DNA of 64,000 bases from Ficedula albicollis (taxonomy: Eukaryota; Chordata; Aves; Passeriformes; Muscicapidae). Below are positions 43,275 to 56,985 of this stretch, piece after piece (position 1 is the first letter of the stretch; each line of letters starts with the position of its first letter). The DNA is taken from assembly GCF_000247815.1 (NCBI RefSeq), contig NC_021678.1, positions 3,035,183 to 3,099,182 on the forward strand, written 5' to 3'. Below the pieces are notes generated by a model that was given only the letters and a program-made list of their open reading frames with translations, searched no databases and was not told the DNA's origin. The position numbers were made by a program, and so were the translations under genes.

Positions 43275-43280
43275 TTTATT
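43275..43280 (-). terminator. MTG1 polyadenylation signal
   Basis: AATAAA on minus (TTTATT on plus), about 295 bases past the MTG1 stop and only about 85 bases from the convergent SPRN signal. Confidence 0.6.
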
Positions 43281-43573
43281 TCGGGATGGAGGCTCCCGTG
43301 CAGGCCAAAAACACAGCGAGGAAACAGCTCCCTGGCGGTTTGCAGGTGCCAGCCGGAGGCACCAGCCCTGCCCCAGGCTCTCCGGGGCGGGCACAGCTCT
43401 CCACGGGAGCATCGCAACAGCGACACCACAGGACATTCTGTCCCAAAATCCGGGACAGCCCTGGCGGAGCCGCTTCAATCACACACCATAGCTCCCTGCT
43501 GAGGAGTTCCCAGCCCCATTGGGCCCCACACCAGGGTGTCCCCATTCCACATGGCTGCAGGCAGTGACAGCTC

Positions 43574-45969
43574 TCAGTCCAGTGTCACCCTGCCCAGGCG
43601 TCCTGCTCGGAAGTCCCTCAGGAACTCGTAGGCAGCAGCTGGGTAGTTGAGCATCATCATGTTGACATTCCCTGGAGATGGCAGTGGACAGGTCAGCACA
43701 GCCCTGGGATCCCCAAAAATCCCAGCCCCTGCACCCCAGCTCACCCACCTGTGCCTGTCAGCACCTTCACCTTCTGCGTGCGGCCCTGGGTGAGCGCCAC
43801 GTGCTTGAGCAGGGGCTCGATGCGGTCGCAGGGCTGGCCCAGCCCGTAGCGCTGCACGTACCTGCCGGGGGAGATGGCTCACAGCCCGCCTTCCCCCAAA
43901 ATTCCCTGGGCGTGGCACCTCCATCACCCTCCTGGGAGCCCTCCCTGCTTCCCTGCTGGCTCACCCAAACTGCTGCTGCTTGTTCAGGGTGTACAGGAGG
44001 TAGTCGGCCATTATGTCCTCCCCCACCAGGTGGTCACAGATGGCTCCTGCAAAAGAGGATCAAGCCCCAGCTTGCCTAAGCCCTGCTGAGCCCTGGTCAA
44101 CCCTCCTTCTACCCCCTCACAGCCAGGGCTTGTGAGCAGCAGTGTCACCCCAGCCTTGGGTGCCAAGCCCTGAGCCACATTTGGGGACCCCCCCTCACCA
44201 CACAGCGCCAGCTTCATTCCCGTCTCCACATCCCCCAGCCTGGGGGGCAGCACGCCAGGAGTGTCCACCAGGTACATCAGGGGCTTCTCACACACCTGGC
44301 ACGGGGGAGGCAGGGCTGGTAATTAACACCACACGGCTAACCAGTGAGGCCCTGCTGCAAAGGGGACCTGGGCAACCCTCCAAGACCAGCTCAGTGAGCC
44401 TGGAGGTCTCCTGGATGGTACCTGGATCCTGGACAGTACTGCCTTGGTGATTCCTGGCTCGCCCCCCACCGCAGTGGCTTTGCCTGGGGGGACAGACACG
44501 GTCATGGACACAGGTGAAGCTGTGCCCACCTCCTCCCCGAGCCCTGGCACCGTGCAGAAATACCCTTCTTGAGGTGCAGCCTTCGCAGGGAGTTGATGAG
44601 CGAGGACTTGCCCACGTTGGGCACGCCGATCACCAGGATGTTGTGCTCGGAGCTCTGGAAGCCAGGGAGACATGGGCAAGGAGCAGCTGACCCACCCCTG
44701 CAGCAACAGGCAGCTGCCACAGGGAAATATCCCAGTGTTTGCTGGCACTTCTGGCACATGTGGGAGCAGCCTCGTCCCTTGGCTGGAGAGGAGGGTGTCA
44801 GTGTCCAAAGGAGGGACACAAGGATGGGGAAGGGTCTGGAGGGCCACAGAGGGCTGGCTGAAGTCACTTGGTTAGTTCAGCTGGAGCACAGCACACTGAG
44901 GTCAGACCTTCCCGGGGACTACAGCTCCTCCCCAGGGCAGCTCCAATCTCTGCTCTCTGGGACAGGGACAGGACCCAGGGAACAGCTGGAGCTGGGGCCA
45001 GGGCAGGGTCAGGCTGGAGATCAGGGCAAGGTTCTTCCCCCAGAGGGTGCTGGCACTGCCCAGGCTCCCCAGGGAATGGGCACAGCCCCAAGGCTGCCAG
45101 AGCTCCAGGAGGGTTTGGACAGCGCTCTCAGGGATGCACAGGGTGTGGTTATTGGGGTGTCTGTGGTTGTTGGGGTGTCTACGTGGGGCCAGGAGCTGCA
45201 CTGGATGGTCTTTGTGGGTCCCTTCCAGCCCTGTGCATGTGTCTCACCTCAGCCCTGTGGTAGCGTGGGCCCTCGGCCACCAGCCTGGCAACCATGGGGA
45301 CAACCTGCAGAGCAACAGGGACAGAGCTGTCACTCTGTGCCCTGGCTGGCAGCAGCCACTCGCTTGGTGACACTGTGCCAGCAGGATGTGCACAACGGGG
45401 GCTGAGCAGAGGACTCGGGACAGCTGGAAAGGGAGCAGCCAGCTGGAGCACCGAGAGCTCTCCATGGGGCTGGGAACTCCCCAGGGAGAAAGAGCTGCTG
45501 CCCCATTACCTTCTTGACATTGACATCACGCTGGCAGTCCGTGAAGACTACGTGCGAGCATCCCTGCTGCCTCAGCTGCTCCAAGACCGCCTGGAGGGGC
45601 CGGGGCAAGAGGCAGCGCTGTCACCTGCCCGTGACACCACGGCTGCCCCCCGCCCGGCCCTGCCCCGGCGCTCACCGGCTGCCGGCGGGGATCCGCCAGA
45701 TCCATCTTGTTCAGCACCAGGACGTGAGGGCGGATGCCCAGCGCCTCCAGGAGCGCGGGGTTACGGCCCGACAGCGGAATGTGCCTGCGCTAAGGACAGT
45801 GACCGAACGCGCGTAGCGGGAGGGGGGTGGAGAGGAGGCGGAGAGGGGCAAGGGTGGTCTGGAGGGACAAGGGACAGGCTTTCTCCGGCAGCTGTGCAGG
45901 ATATTCGAGCGTCGTGCACCTCCACCAGGCAGTCGGCGCGGCGCAGCGCCAGTCGCATCTGCCGCAGGC
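43574..45969 (-). CDS. MTG1: MTG1, mitochondrial ribosome-associated GTPase 1 (exon 1 missing)
   Basis: Circularly permuted GTPase on the inner mitochondrial membrane that helps large mitoribosomal subunit assembly. Visible exons in transcription order: 45905-45969, 45676-45780, 45510-45590, 45248-45304, 44564-44654, 44422-44483, 44199-44295, 43965-44046, 43749-43861 and 43574-43671 (851 bases, phases consistent). Permuted motif order is clear: G4 in [11 protein letters not shown], then G1 in [18 protein letters not shown]2 in [10 protein letters not shown]3 in [17 protein letters not shown]-terminal parts include [20 protein letters not shown] and [19 protein letters not shown], ending VTLD. 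That is about 16 residues earlier than my recollection of the human protein. Exon 1 with the mitochondrial leader lies in the C run at 46016-46748. The intron between VEVHDAR and IPLSGRN is AT-AC. A CR1 copy sits in another intron. Confidence 0.96.
44965..45240 (+). mobile_element. CR1 LINE 3' fragment
   Basis: Sense: GTCAGGCTGGAGATCAGGGC, CCAGGGAATGGGCACAGCCC and GGATGGTCTTTGTGGGTCCC. It lies in the MTG1 intron 44655-45247. Confidence 0.85.
45781..45904 (-). other. AT-AC (U12-type) intron of MTG1, 124 bases
   Basis: No GT-AG pair joins the two flanking exons in frame. An AT-AC pair does so exactly, between GTGCACGACGCTCGA (VHDAR) and ATTCCGCTGTCGGGC (IPLSG). The donor is ATATCCTG, one base from the U12 consensus ATATCCTT. 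Ten bases before the terminal AC lies TCCTTAGC, close to the U12 branch consensus TCCTTAAC. Confidence 0.85.
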
Positions 45970-46011
45970 CTGCAGCGCACACACGGCACAGCGCGGGGTG
46001 AGCGCGCGCGG

Positions 46012-46829
<818 letters not shown>

Positions 46830-46933
46830 AATCAACACCGCAGCCCACGCCGCGTGCACCCCGCCGCCGAGAGGAAGAAGACGCCGGCGCGGAGGTTTCT
46901 CAATAAAGAGGACCGAAAGGCGAAGCACCGGCG

Positions 46934-49682
<2,749 letters not shown>

Positions 49683-49842
49683 CGGGGGGAAGGAGGAAGG
49701 ACGGCGTGGAGGGAGGCACGGAGGGATGCCCGCGGGTCCCGGTGCAGTGGTGAACCAGCTGCCTGCACCCAAGGCCGGGGTGGGAGAGGGGGCAGCCCTG
49801 GGATCACCTCCCCACCCTCCTCCTCTCCCCACCCCCGGCCAG

Positions 49843-50007
49843 CTTGGCAAGGTGGAGGAGCAGTGGATGCCCATCGCCCCGCTGTTCCTGCCGCGCATCC
49901 CAGCAGAGCTGCTCCAAGGGCCAGTCCCAGCGCTCCCGCCCACCCGTGATCCCCAAACCTTCGTGGATACAATAAGGCTCTCCACTCCCAAGGCTGTCTT
50001 CTGGTAG
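49843..50007 (+). CDS. Unidentified plus-strand terminal exon-like frame (54 aa)
   Basis: A good acceptor (pyrimidine-rich tract then CCGGCCAG) precedes an open frame LGKVEEQWMPIAPLFLPRIP, AELLQGPVPALPPTRDP, QTFVDTIRLSTPKAVFW and a TAG stop. I do not recognise it. Upstream exons, if any, would be in the C run at 49086-49680 or farther left. It may be a real last exon of a gene overlapping the PAOX promoter region, or a chance frame in GC-rich DNA. Confidence 0.3.
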   Translation, partial: LGKVEEQWMPIAPLFLPRIPAELLQGPVPALPPTRDPQTFVDTIRLSTPKAVFW

Positions 50008-51158
50008 GGCTTTTTCGCCAGCGGGTGTTCCAGCCGCCTGCCATGGGGTGGGATAGGGTACTGGGATATACTGGGATACTCCCAGTACCCTAGGAGAACC
50101 CACTGTGCCATCCAGTTCTGCCGGCTGCCTGTGGGGTTACTGTGTCCCTGCTGGCCCTGGCAGCTCCCCAGAAAATATTCACATGCAAGAAAGAGCTGGG
50201 GGTGTCAAAGCATCCCCTTTGAGTATTTATTTTGGAGGGATTTTCCCCACCTCTGGGTTTGCACCAAACAGCACAGTGGGACGGGCTGGGACATGCAAGA
50301 AAGAGCTGGGGGTGTCAAAGCATCCCCTTTGAGTATTTATTTTGGAGGGATTTTCCCCACCTCTGGGTTTGTACCAAACAGCACAGTGGGATGGGCTGGG
50401 GATATCAGCCTGGCAGCAGCTTCCTGGGGGATGGTGGCCCTGTGGGATATCAGCCTGGCAGCAGCTTCCTGGGGGACAGCCCTGTGAACCCAGCCCAGGC
50501 ATTTGGGGTCACCAGCTCCCAGGGATGAGGGACGATCATTCCCAGTGTCCTGGTGCTGAGCCAAGCAGCCATTCCTGGGGAATCCCAGCCCAAACAATGC
50601 AGGCAGGTACCTGGCTTGGCCCAGATGGAGACCTTCCACTTCCCTGGGGACTTGTCTTGGGGAAAAAGGATTCTCCACATCCAACCTGAACCCCCCTGGG
50701 CTGCAATCTGGGGTCAGAACCCCTCGTTGCATCACCTGTTGCTGCTGCCAAAAAGGGTTTGGCCTCGTCCATCCCCTCCATTCCTTTGTGTGCCAGACTC
50801 AACAGGCCCAGCTCCCTCTCACCTCCTCTAATCCACAACCCACTGGGCAGCCACTGTGGGGTTCGTGGCAGGGTCCCCATGTCCCCCTGGCTCAGCACCA
50901 TCATGTTGGGACCCTTCAAGTGAGGCTGGTGGCTCCTGCCTGCTCTGGTGCCTGGGCTGACCCCGGTGCTGCCCTCCCAGCGCTGTGCCACCGGTGCTTG
51001 AGGAGCTTCCAAGCAAGGAGGAGAGACCCCAGCCACCAAGGGATGCGTGGAAAGCACCATCACCACAAGCACAGCAGGAAGGAGGGGACAGCAGGGAGTG
51101 TCCCAGCCCCTCCTCGGGCTGTCTCAGCTCAGGGACAGGGGCCAGGCCACTGGCACCT
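50008..51158. other. Intergenic DNA between PAOX and the lipase
   Basis: Contains the tandem duplications at 50181-50480 and otherwise non-coding DNA, presumably including the lipase 3' UTR. No further gene recognised. Confidence 0.6.
50181..50480. repeat. Tandem duplications of 110-bp and 45-bp period
   Basis: ACATGCAAGAAAGAGCTGGG begins at 50181 and 50291 (period 110, two copies). GATATCAGCCTGGCAGCAGC begins at 50401 and 50446 (period 45). Copies differ by only a few bases. Confidence 0.93.
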
Positions 51159-54100
51159 CTACCGGGTCCCCTCCATCATCCTCAGGATGCTGCTGTAGAG
51201 GCGCCCAGGGGCGTCCAGGCCCCAGACAAAGTCCCAGTGGTTCCAGTCGGGGATGTGGGTGTAGGTGAGCAGGTGGGTGATGCGGGGCAGCAGCAGGAGC
51301 ACGTCCCTCCAGTCAGCTGCCCAGTCCTGCCCTCCCGACCACACGGCGGTGGGCACCGGCATCTCCTCCACGCGGTACGAGGGGGGTGTGTCCTGCAGGG
51401 ACACGGGGGGCTGGTCAACCCCTGCCAGCCATTCCGTCCCTGCGCCACCCCGGATACACCCCCAGCATCTCCAGCTGCCAGCACTGCAGCTCCTACCTGG
51501 TGGTACCTGGCTGGGTTCTCACTGCCATAGTCAAAGGCTTTGAATTCTCCAGATTTTATCACCTGGGAAGAGAGGATGGATCTGCTGTGGGAGGCCAGTT
51601 TGAATTCTCCAGATTTTATCACCTGGGAAGAGAGGATGGATCTGCCGTGGGAGGCCGGCTGAGTGCTACTGCGTGTGTTTCACATCTCCCGGCCCCCTCC
51701 AGGCACCTCTCTGTCACGAGAGGGAGCTCAGAAGAGGTTTGTGCGAGTCCTTGCTTTCCATCTGCCATGTCCAGCTGGCTGGGGACAGGCAGGACAAGGA
51801 AAGGTGTTGGTGTCCTCACCCGTGGGACATTGGAGGAGATGGCATCCCTGCAAAGCCAGGCTTTCCACATTTTATAACGGTGGCTTTTTGACCTCTGTCT
51901 CCATGCCTGTCCATTGCCATGGGCTGACAAACCAAGGTGCTACACTCTTCCCTCTGAAATCCTGCTCACCAGCAGCTTGTGTGTGCAGGGTGCTGCTGGA
52001 GTTCCTACAACAACCTGATCATCCTCTCTCAGCTTCCATTACCTATAATTTGGCTCTGCAAGGAGGCACATGGGTGCGGCTCTCCAGCCTGACCCCGTTT
52101 CCAGCAGGGCCAGTGCTGAAGCTGCAGAGTCCATCTCCAGGACCCCTTTGGACAGGGGAAGATTTTGTTGAGTCCCCCTTTTCCTCCTCTTCTAGTTCCC
52201 CCAGCCTCTCCTTGGGCTTCCACCCACCAGCACCGCAGTGTCCCCAAGTTCTGCTTTGGCGGCTTATGGGGGTCTCAGCATCCATCTGTGGCCTCCCCAT
52301 CCTGTCCCTTGTCCTGTCTAGCACAGCACAGGACACACACTGAAGTGTCCTTGGTCCCCAGAGGCACCAGGGCAGCTGATCCTGCATCCTCTTCTAATTT
52401 CTTGCCTTTACTTTCTCGGGGGCTGGGAGAAATGTCTGAGATCCCTGAACTCTCAGAGGGCAGCAGACTCCCAGTGAAGGGACCATCCCAGGGGTCCTAC
52501 CTGGGCCCAGTGGATGATGTTTTTGACAGAGGTGCCATCTGGATAGTGGGATGTGTACACATCCAGCCGTGTCTGCAAGGAAACAGATCCCAGCTATCGC
52601 TGCTTTCCAGCGGATGGGAGTGCAGTGGCAGCTGCCAGGTGTTTCCCGGAGCAGCCGCTGCTGAGTCACACTGCCTGAAGAGCTGGACCAGGCTCAGGAC
52701 TATAATTTTCGTTAAAAACCAATTGCTGTGAGGCAGCTTTGGGAAGAGAGTGATGGGGGTGAAGGATGAGCTCCGTGAGATGCCTTACCTGAGCTCAGGG
52801 GCTGTGCTCAAGCCTCAGTGACCGCCTGAGGTCACCCTGAGGCTGCTCAGAGCAGGGGCTGCACCCCAGGGTGGTCACAGTGACAGGCTGCCCTAATTCA
52901 GAGGTGCTGTCAAGGGCCACCTGGATACTGACATTTACCCAGCAGAGCCTGGGGGCTTTTCCTGTCCCAGGAGGAAAAGCATCTGGCAGAGGGACTCGTG
53001 TTGCCCGTGAAGGTTCTGCTTGCTGCCAGCACTGGGGGCGAGTGGCTGTAGCGGGGTGAGTGGCAGAACAGTGGCCCTGGGACCCTTGTCCCCACTGGAA
53101 TGGCACACCCACCGTGTTGAGGTTCTTCTCGTTGTAGCCACTCAGCAGGAAGAGGAGGTTGGTGCAGGGCTTGTGCAGCAGCGTGTGCCTGCACAGCTCT
53201 GGGAGGAAGCGCCACAGCTTCCTCACCCGCAGGGACGCGTCCGTTCTGCCCAGCAGCAGCTGCAAAGGGAGCAAAGGGCGGCCTGCATTTCCTGCTTTTC
53301 CCTCCCTGCGGCCCAGCCCCACAGCCAGGCAGAAAAGGGAATATCCAGGAGTCAAGCCTGCTGTCCCTCTGCCCCCCTGCCCCACAGGGATGTGTACAGC
53401 TCACTGCAGGAGTTGATGCTGACTGAACACACGCCAGGGAAATCAGTGTTGACAACTCTCCTCTTTCCCCCCGCCTCCCCCAAGCACTGGATCTGTTTTT
53501 CATGGAATCAACATGGCAAAGCTGCTCTTTTCCAAGGGCCTAGGGCCCCTACAAGTGCCCCCCATATAAAGACCACGTTTATCCTGCTGATGGAAAGAAG
53601 ACATGTGCTCAACAAAACCATCCAGGACCATATGTGCACCTGAATTGTGTCTGTGCTAATAAATCAGCAGGAATTAACAGTTTCCTGCTGCATTAGAGAG
53701 CCCCAGGGGCTGTGTGAGGGCATGATCCCTTCTCTAGAACCAATCAGTTTTGGGGCAGAAGGGCATGGAGTAATCCCTTACCGGAATCATCTTGAGCTTG
53801 TTGTCCAGGAGGAGCTGCATCTTTATTAATGGACTTTTGGAGTGCTTGGGTACTGCTACTGGAGCCAGGGCAAAAAACATTTTGACTTTCTGAGCCAGTT
53901 CGGGCATGGATGAAAACGCAATAAACGCTGAGAAAATAGAAAAACAACTTCAGACTTGCTCCATCTTTCCTCAGGTGCTTAATCTGAGGGTTCACTTGGA
54001 CCCAGGTCTGTTTAATTTATTATCTCCATTTGGAAATCTGAGACCTCTGGCTGCCTTCCTGCTAAATGTTGGTGCAAGAGATGCCCAAAGGGAGGCAACA

Positions 54101-56829
54101 CCTTTATTCCCTTGGTTGATCGGGCTCTTCAGTGGTTGTTAAGCCCACGTGGAGGGGACCCCTCTGCTTTCTGCTGGCAAACACCAAAATGAAATTTTTC
54201 AAGCCAAGGTGGTGGGTGACCCCTCAGAACGCACCAATTGAGCAGCCCTGGGAGTAGCCAACGTAGTGGAGCTGCTTCTGCCCCGTTTTCTGCAGCACAA
54301 AGTCGATGGCGGCCGGGAGGTCGTACATTGCCATCTCATGGAAGCTGCAACACAGGAGGGCGATGTTGGTTATGAGGCAGCAGCAGGAGGGCAAACTTAC
54401 CTTGAGCTGCCTTGCACTGCCCAGCTTTATGTCTGGGGCTGATTTTCCAGGAGAAAATTCCTGGCATGGATCCCTCTTGCCGTGGCATCATCATCCCCTG
54501 AAAGGGCTTAGTTCTCCCGCGGCTGTGGTGAGCAGTAAATAGACTGAGCAGAGCCTGGCCAGCACCTCAGTGCCATACCCAGCCTCTCTGCAGACACAAA
54601 ACTGGCTCCCACCAGGATTACAGCACCTGCTCTGCTCCTTGGAGCACTGGTTCCCGCCCCTGTGCCTGTTGGTGGGACGTGGTGAAAGGCAGACCAGCTG
54701 CGTGAGGTTTTTCTGAAAGCCTCTTTATGAGCTTGGGGATTCTGCTCTGAAGATCAGCTCTGGGAAAGCAGTAGCAGCTTAAAAAGGGGGGACAAGGAGC
54801 AACAAGGTCTAGAAGCAGGGGAGGTGGCAATGCCACTTGTGGCCATCTCAGTGGATGCCCCCGAGGCAGGGCTGATGTCTCAGTGTGTCCCCAGGCAGGC
54901 AGCAGTGCCCTGTGCTCTCAGCAGCTGCAGGGAGATTCTGGAGCTGTGTCAGCAGGCAGGTCTGCTCAGGTCCCTCCATCCTCCCCAGGGGAGGCTGTGC
55001 CAGGGATGAGGTGCTCTGACTTGCCTGCTGGGAGGCACCCACCTCTGCCTAGAGCTTGGTGGCAGGCAGAGAACATCGCCAGGCTTTTGTAACGTGCTCC
55101 AGCCCACCTGAAATCCCAGAATTCCACCTGGTCAGCTGAAAGGTGCTGGTGTCTCCTGGACCAGCTCGTCCCACGGCTGTTTCCCAGCCACACGTCGTAG
55201 CCAGAGTCTGCTAGTATGAAGCCAAGGCTGTTGTTAGCCAGATTTTCCACCCAGTGGCTGCCTTCTCCGAGTATCCCGTGCTGGAGAAACACGACTGGCC
55301 TGGGCCCTGGGTGCAAAAGAAACAGCACATTTCATTGAACCACATTCTCTCTATTCACTCACCCCAAACCAAGGCCATTAAAGCCTCTTCCTTGCACTGC
55401 CAGAGGATGTGCAGAATGTGCATTTTGATGTGTTGTGGTGCTACAGCTCTGAGTGAAAATTGGAGAAATCCCACGGATTCAGTATTTTTGCTCTAACAAT
55501 GATTATTCCCTGAGACTGTCCAGGTTCATCCATTCCCCTGCTTACGTTCAGGGCTGTTTGTTTTTTTTTAAACTCTGAGTGAAATAGAGCTGTACCTCTG
55601 TTCTTAGGCTTTTCTCTTCCATGAGGAATTCTGTTCAGGTGGATGTAGTAGCCATCACGAGTCAGGACATCATACTCCTCACTGGGGTACCCTCTGTGGC
55701 AGATGATTTGGCTCTGGGAGAAGAAAAAACTTTCTATAGTGAAGGTGCTTATATGACTTGAAGAGCACTTCGGTAAAACCAAAGTTTTGGGACATGTCTT
55801 TGCCCAGGCTGTCTCTGATCAGGTGAGGACTTTTTGTGACAGAGGATGCTCTGTCTGAACTCAGCCCCAGTGATCTGCCAAGGGAAGGGGAGATGCTCAG
55901 CCATGGGTGGGAGGGGAGCTGGCATCTGCAGGGCTTGAAATGGTTGCAAACATTGAAACCGAAAGGATTTTCTGACGCCTGACCCGCTTTCCTGATGGCT
56001 GGCACTGATTTCCTGACGCCTGACACCGACAGCAGCACGTGTCAGTGTCACACACATCAGGCTCCCGGCTGATGTGCTGGGCAGATAAGGTGGTGTGGCA
56101 GATGGAACCTGCCGAGCTGGGCTGACTGGAAGGGCAGTGGGATAAACCCCACAGGAATCATTGCAGGGCTCCTGAGACTCTTCCTGAGCTTTACTGATGC
56201 TGAAAACTCCACAGATTGGGAAGTTTCTGCCTGGTAAAATCCAGCTGTGGTCTTGCCCACGTGTTGCTGTGTGCTCCCTTTGTCACGAGGTTGGCAGGAA
56301 AGATTAAACACAGCAAATTTACCACATCTTGGGTCCTGTTAAACCCAGCTTCAGAGCCTCGCAGGGCTCACCTGGACGTGACCCTGAGCCATTTGCTGCA
56401 GCTGAAGGAGAGGAGCCGTGCACAAATTTCTACCCTCTGGGGAGATATCTGATCAAATCCAGTCTGGGGTTATCCCCATCTCAAACTGCCCTGCTGGTAA
56501 TTGCACTTAATTCTTCTGGGAGGAGGAGCTCGTTAATGCTGGTGTGGAGGCAGCATCAAATTGCACTTAATTCTTCTGGGAGGAGGAGCTTGTTAATGCT
56601 GGTGTGGAGGCAGCATCGCATCAACAACACCAGCCATCTCTCCCCATGTTCCCTCCAACCCTCTGCCCTCCAGCTGAACGTGCCCAAGCTTTCTGAGGGG
56701 AAATTCAAAGTTCTCCTGGCTTACAACGTTCATGAGACTCTCGGGATTTAGAGCCTTTTTCTGCTTGGTGGCATCTTCGGAGTTCGTGGGTGCTTGTACG
56801 AGAAACAGGATTGCAATAAACAGCCACAT
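51159..56829 (-). CDS. Acid lipase, LIPA/LIPF/LIPM family (complete, 398 aa)
   Basis: Secreted or lysosomal alpha/beta-hydrolase cleaving triglycerides and cholesteryl esters. Exons in transcription order: 56725-56829, 55596-55713, 55108-55306, 54235-54344, 53782-53927, 53113-53259, 52501-52572, 51497-51562 and 51159-51392; 399 codons including stop, phases consistent, almost the 399 aa of human LIPA. A signal peptide ([15 protein letters not shown]) is followed by [20 protein letters not shown] and [20 protein letters not shown]. The catalytic triad is visible: Ser about 172 in VGYSQGCS, Asp about 344 in [11 protein letters not shown], His about 373 in [16 protein letters not shown], each within two residues of the human LIPA positions. 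The family member cannot be fixed by eye (LIPA, LIPF, LIPK, LIPM and LIPN are close), so no symbol is given. A 60-bp duplication adds a second in-frame acceptor to the eighth exon. Confidence 0.94.
51539..51658. repeat. 60-bp tandem duplication spanning a lipase splice acceptor
   Basis: Copies at 51539-51598 and 51599-51658. Each contains TTCCCAG|GTGATAAAATCTG, an acceptor plus the start of the eighth lipase exon. The outer acceptor (exon start 51622) would insert 20 codons in frame, giving [20 protein letters not shown] before the normal [10 protein letters not shown]. Confidence 0.93.
56501..56618. repeat. 60-bp tandem duplication in the first lipase intron
   Basis: TTGCACTTAATTCTTCTGGG begins at 56501 and 56561. 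The two copies differ at one or two positions. Confidence 0.92.
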
Positions 56830-56845
56830 CTTGTGCCTGTGTAAA

Positions 56846-56985
56846 TAGTAACAGTAACAACAACAATAAAAATAATCATACTGATGGTAATAATAGGAAT
56901 AGGAGCAACAACAAGAATAATGACTGCAAAAACAGTAACACCTGTGCTGTTGTTATTGTTGTTGGTTATTATTGTTACCAGAATT
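56846..56985. repeat. AAC/AAT-rich microsatellite with an inverted GTT/ATT arm
   Basis: AACAACAACAATAA on the left is complementary to TTATTGTTGTT on the right, about 80-90 bases apart, with trinucleotide-rich DNA between. It lies directly upstream of the lipase start codon (at 56829), so it is in or near its promoter or 5' UTR. Confidence 0.8.
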
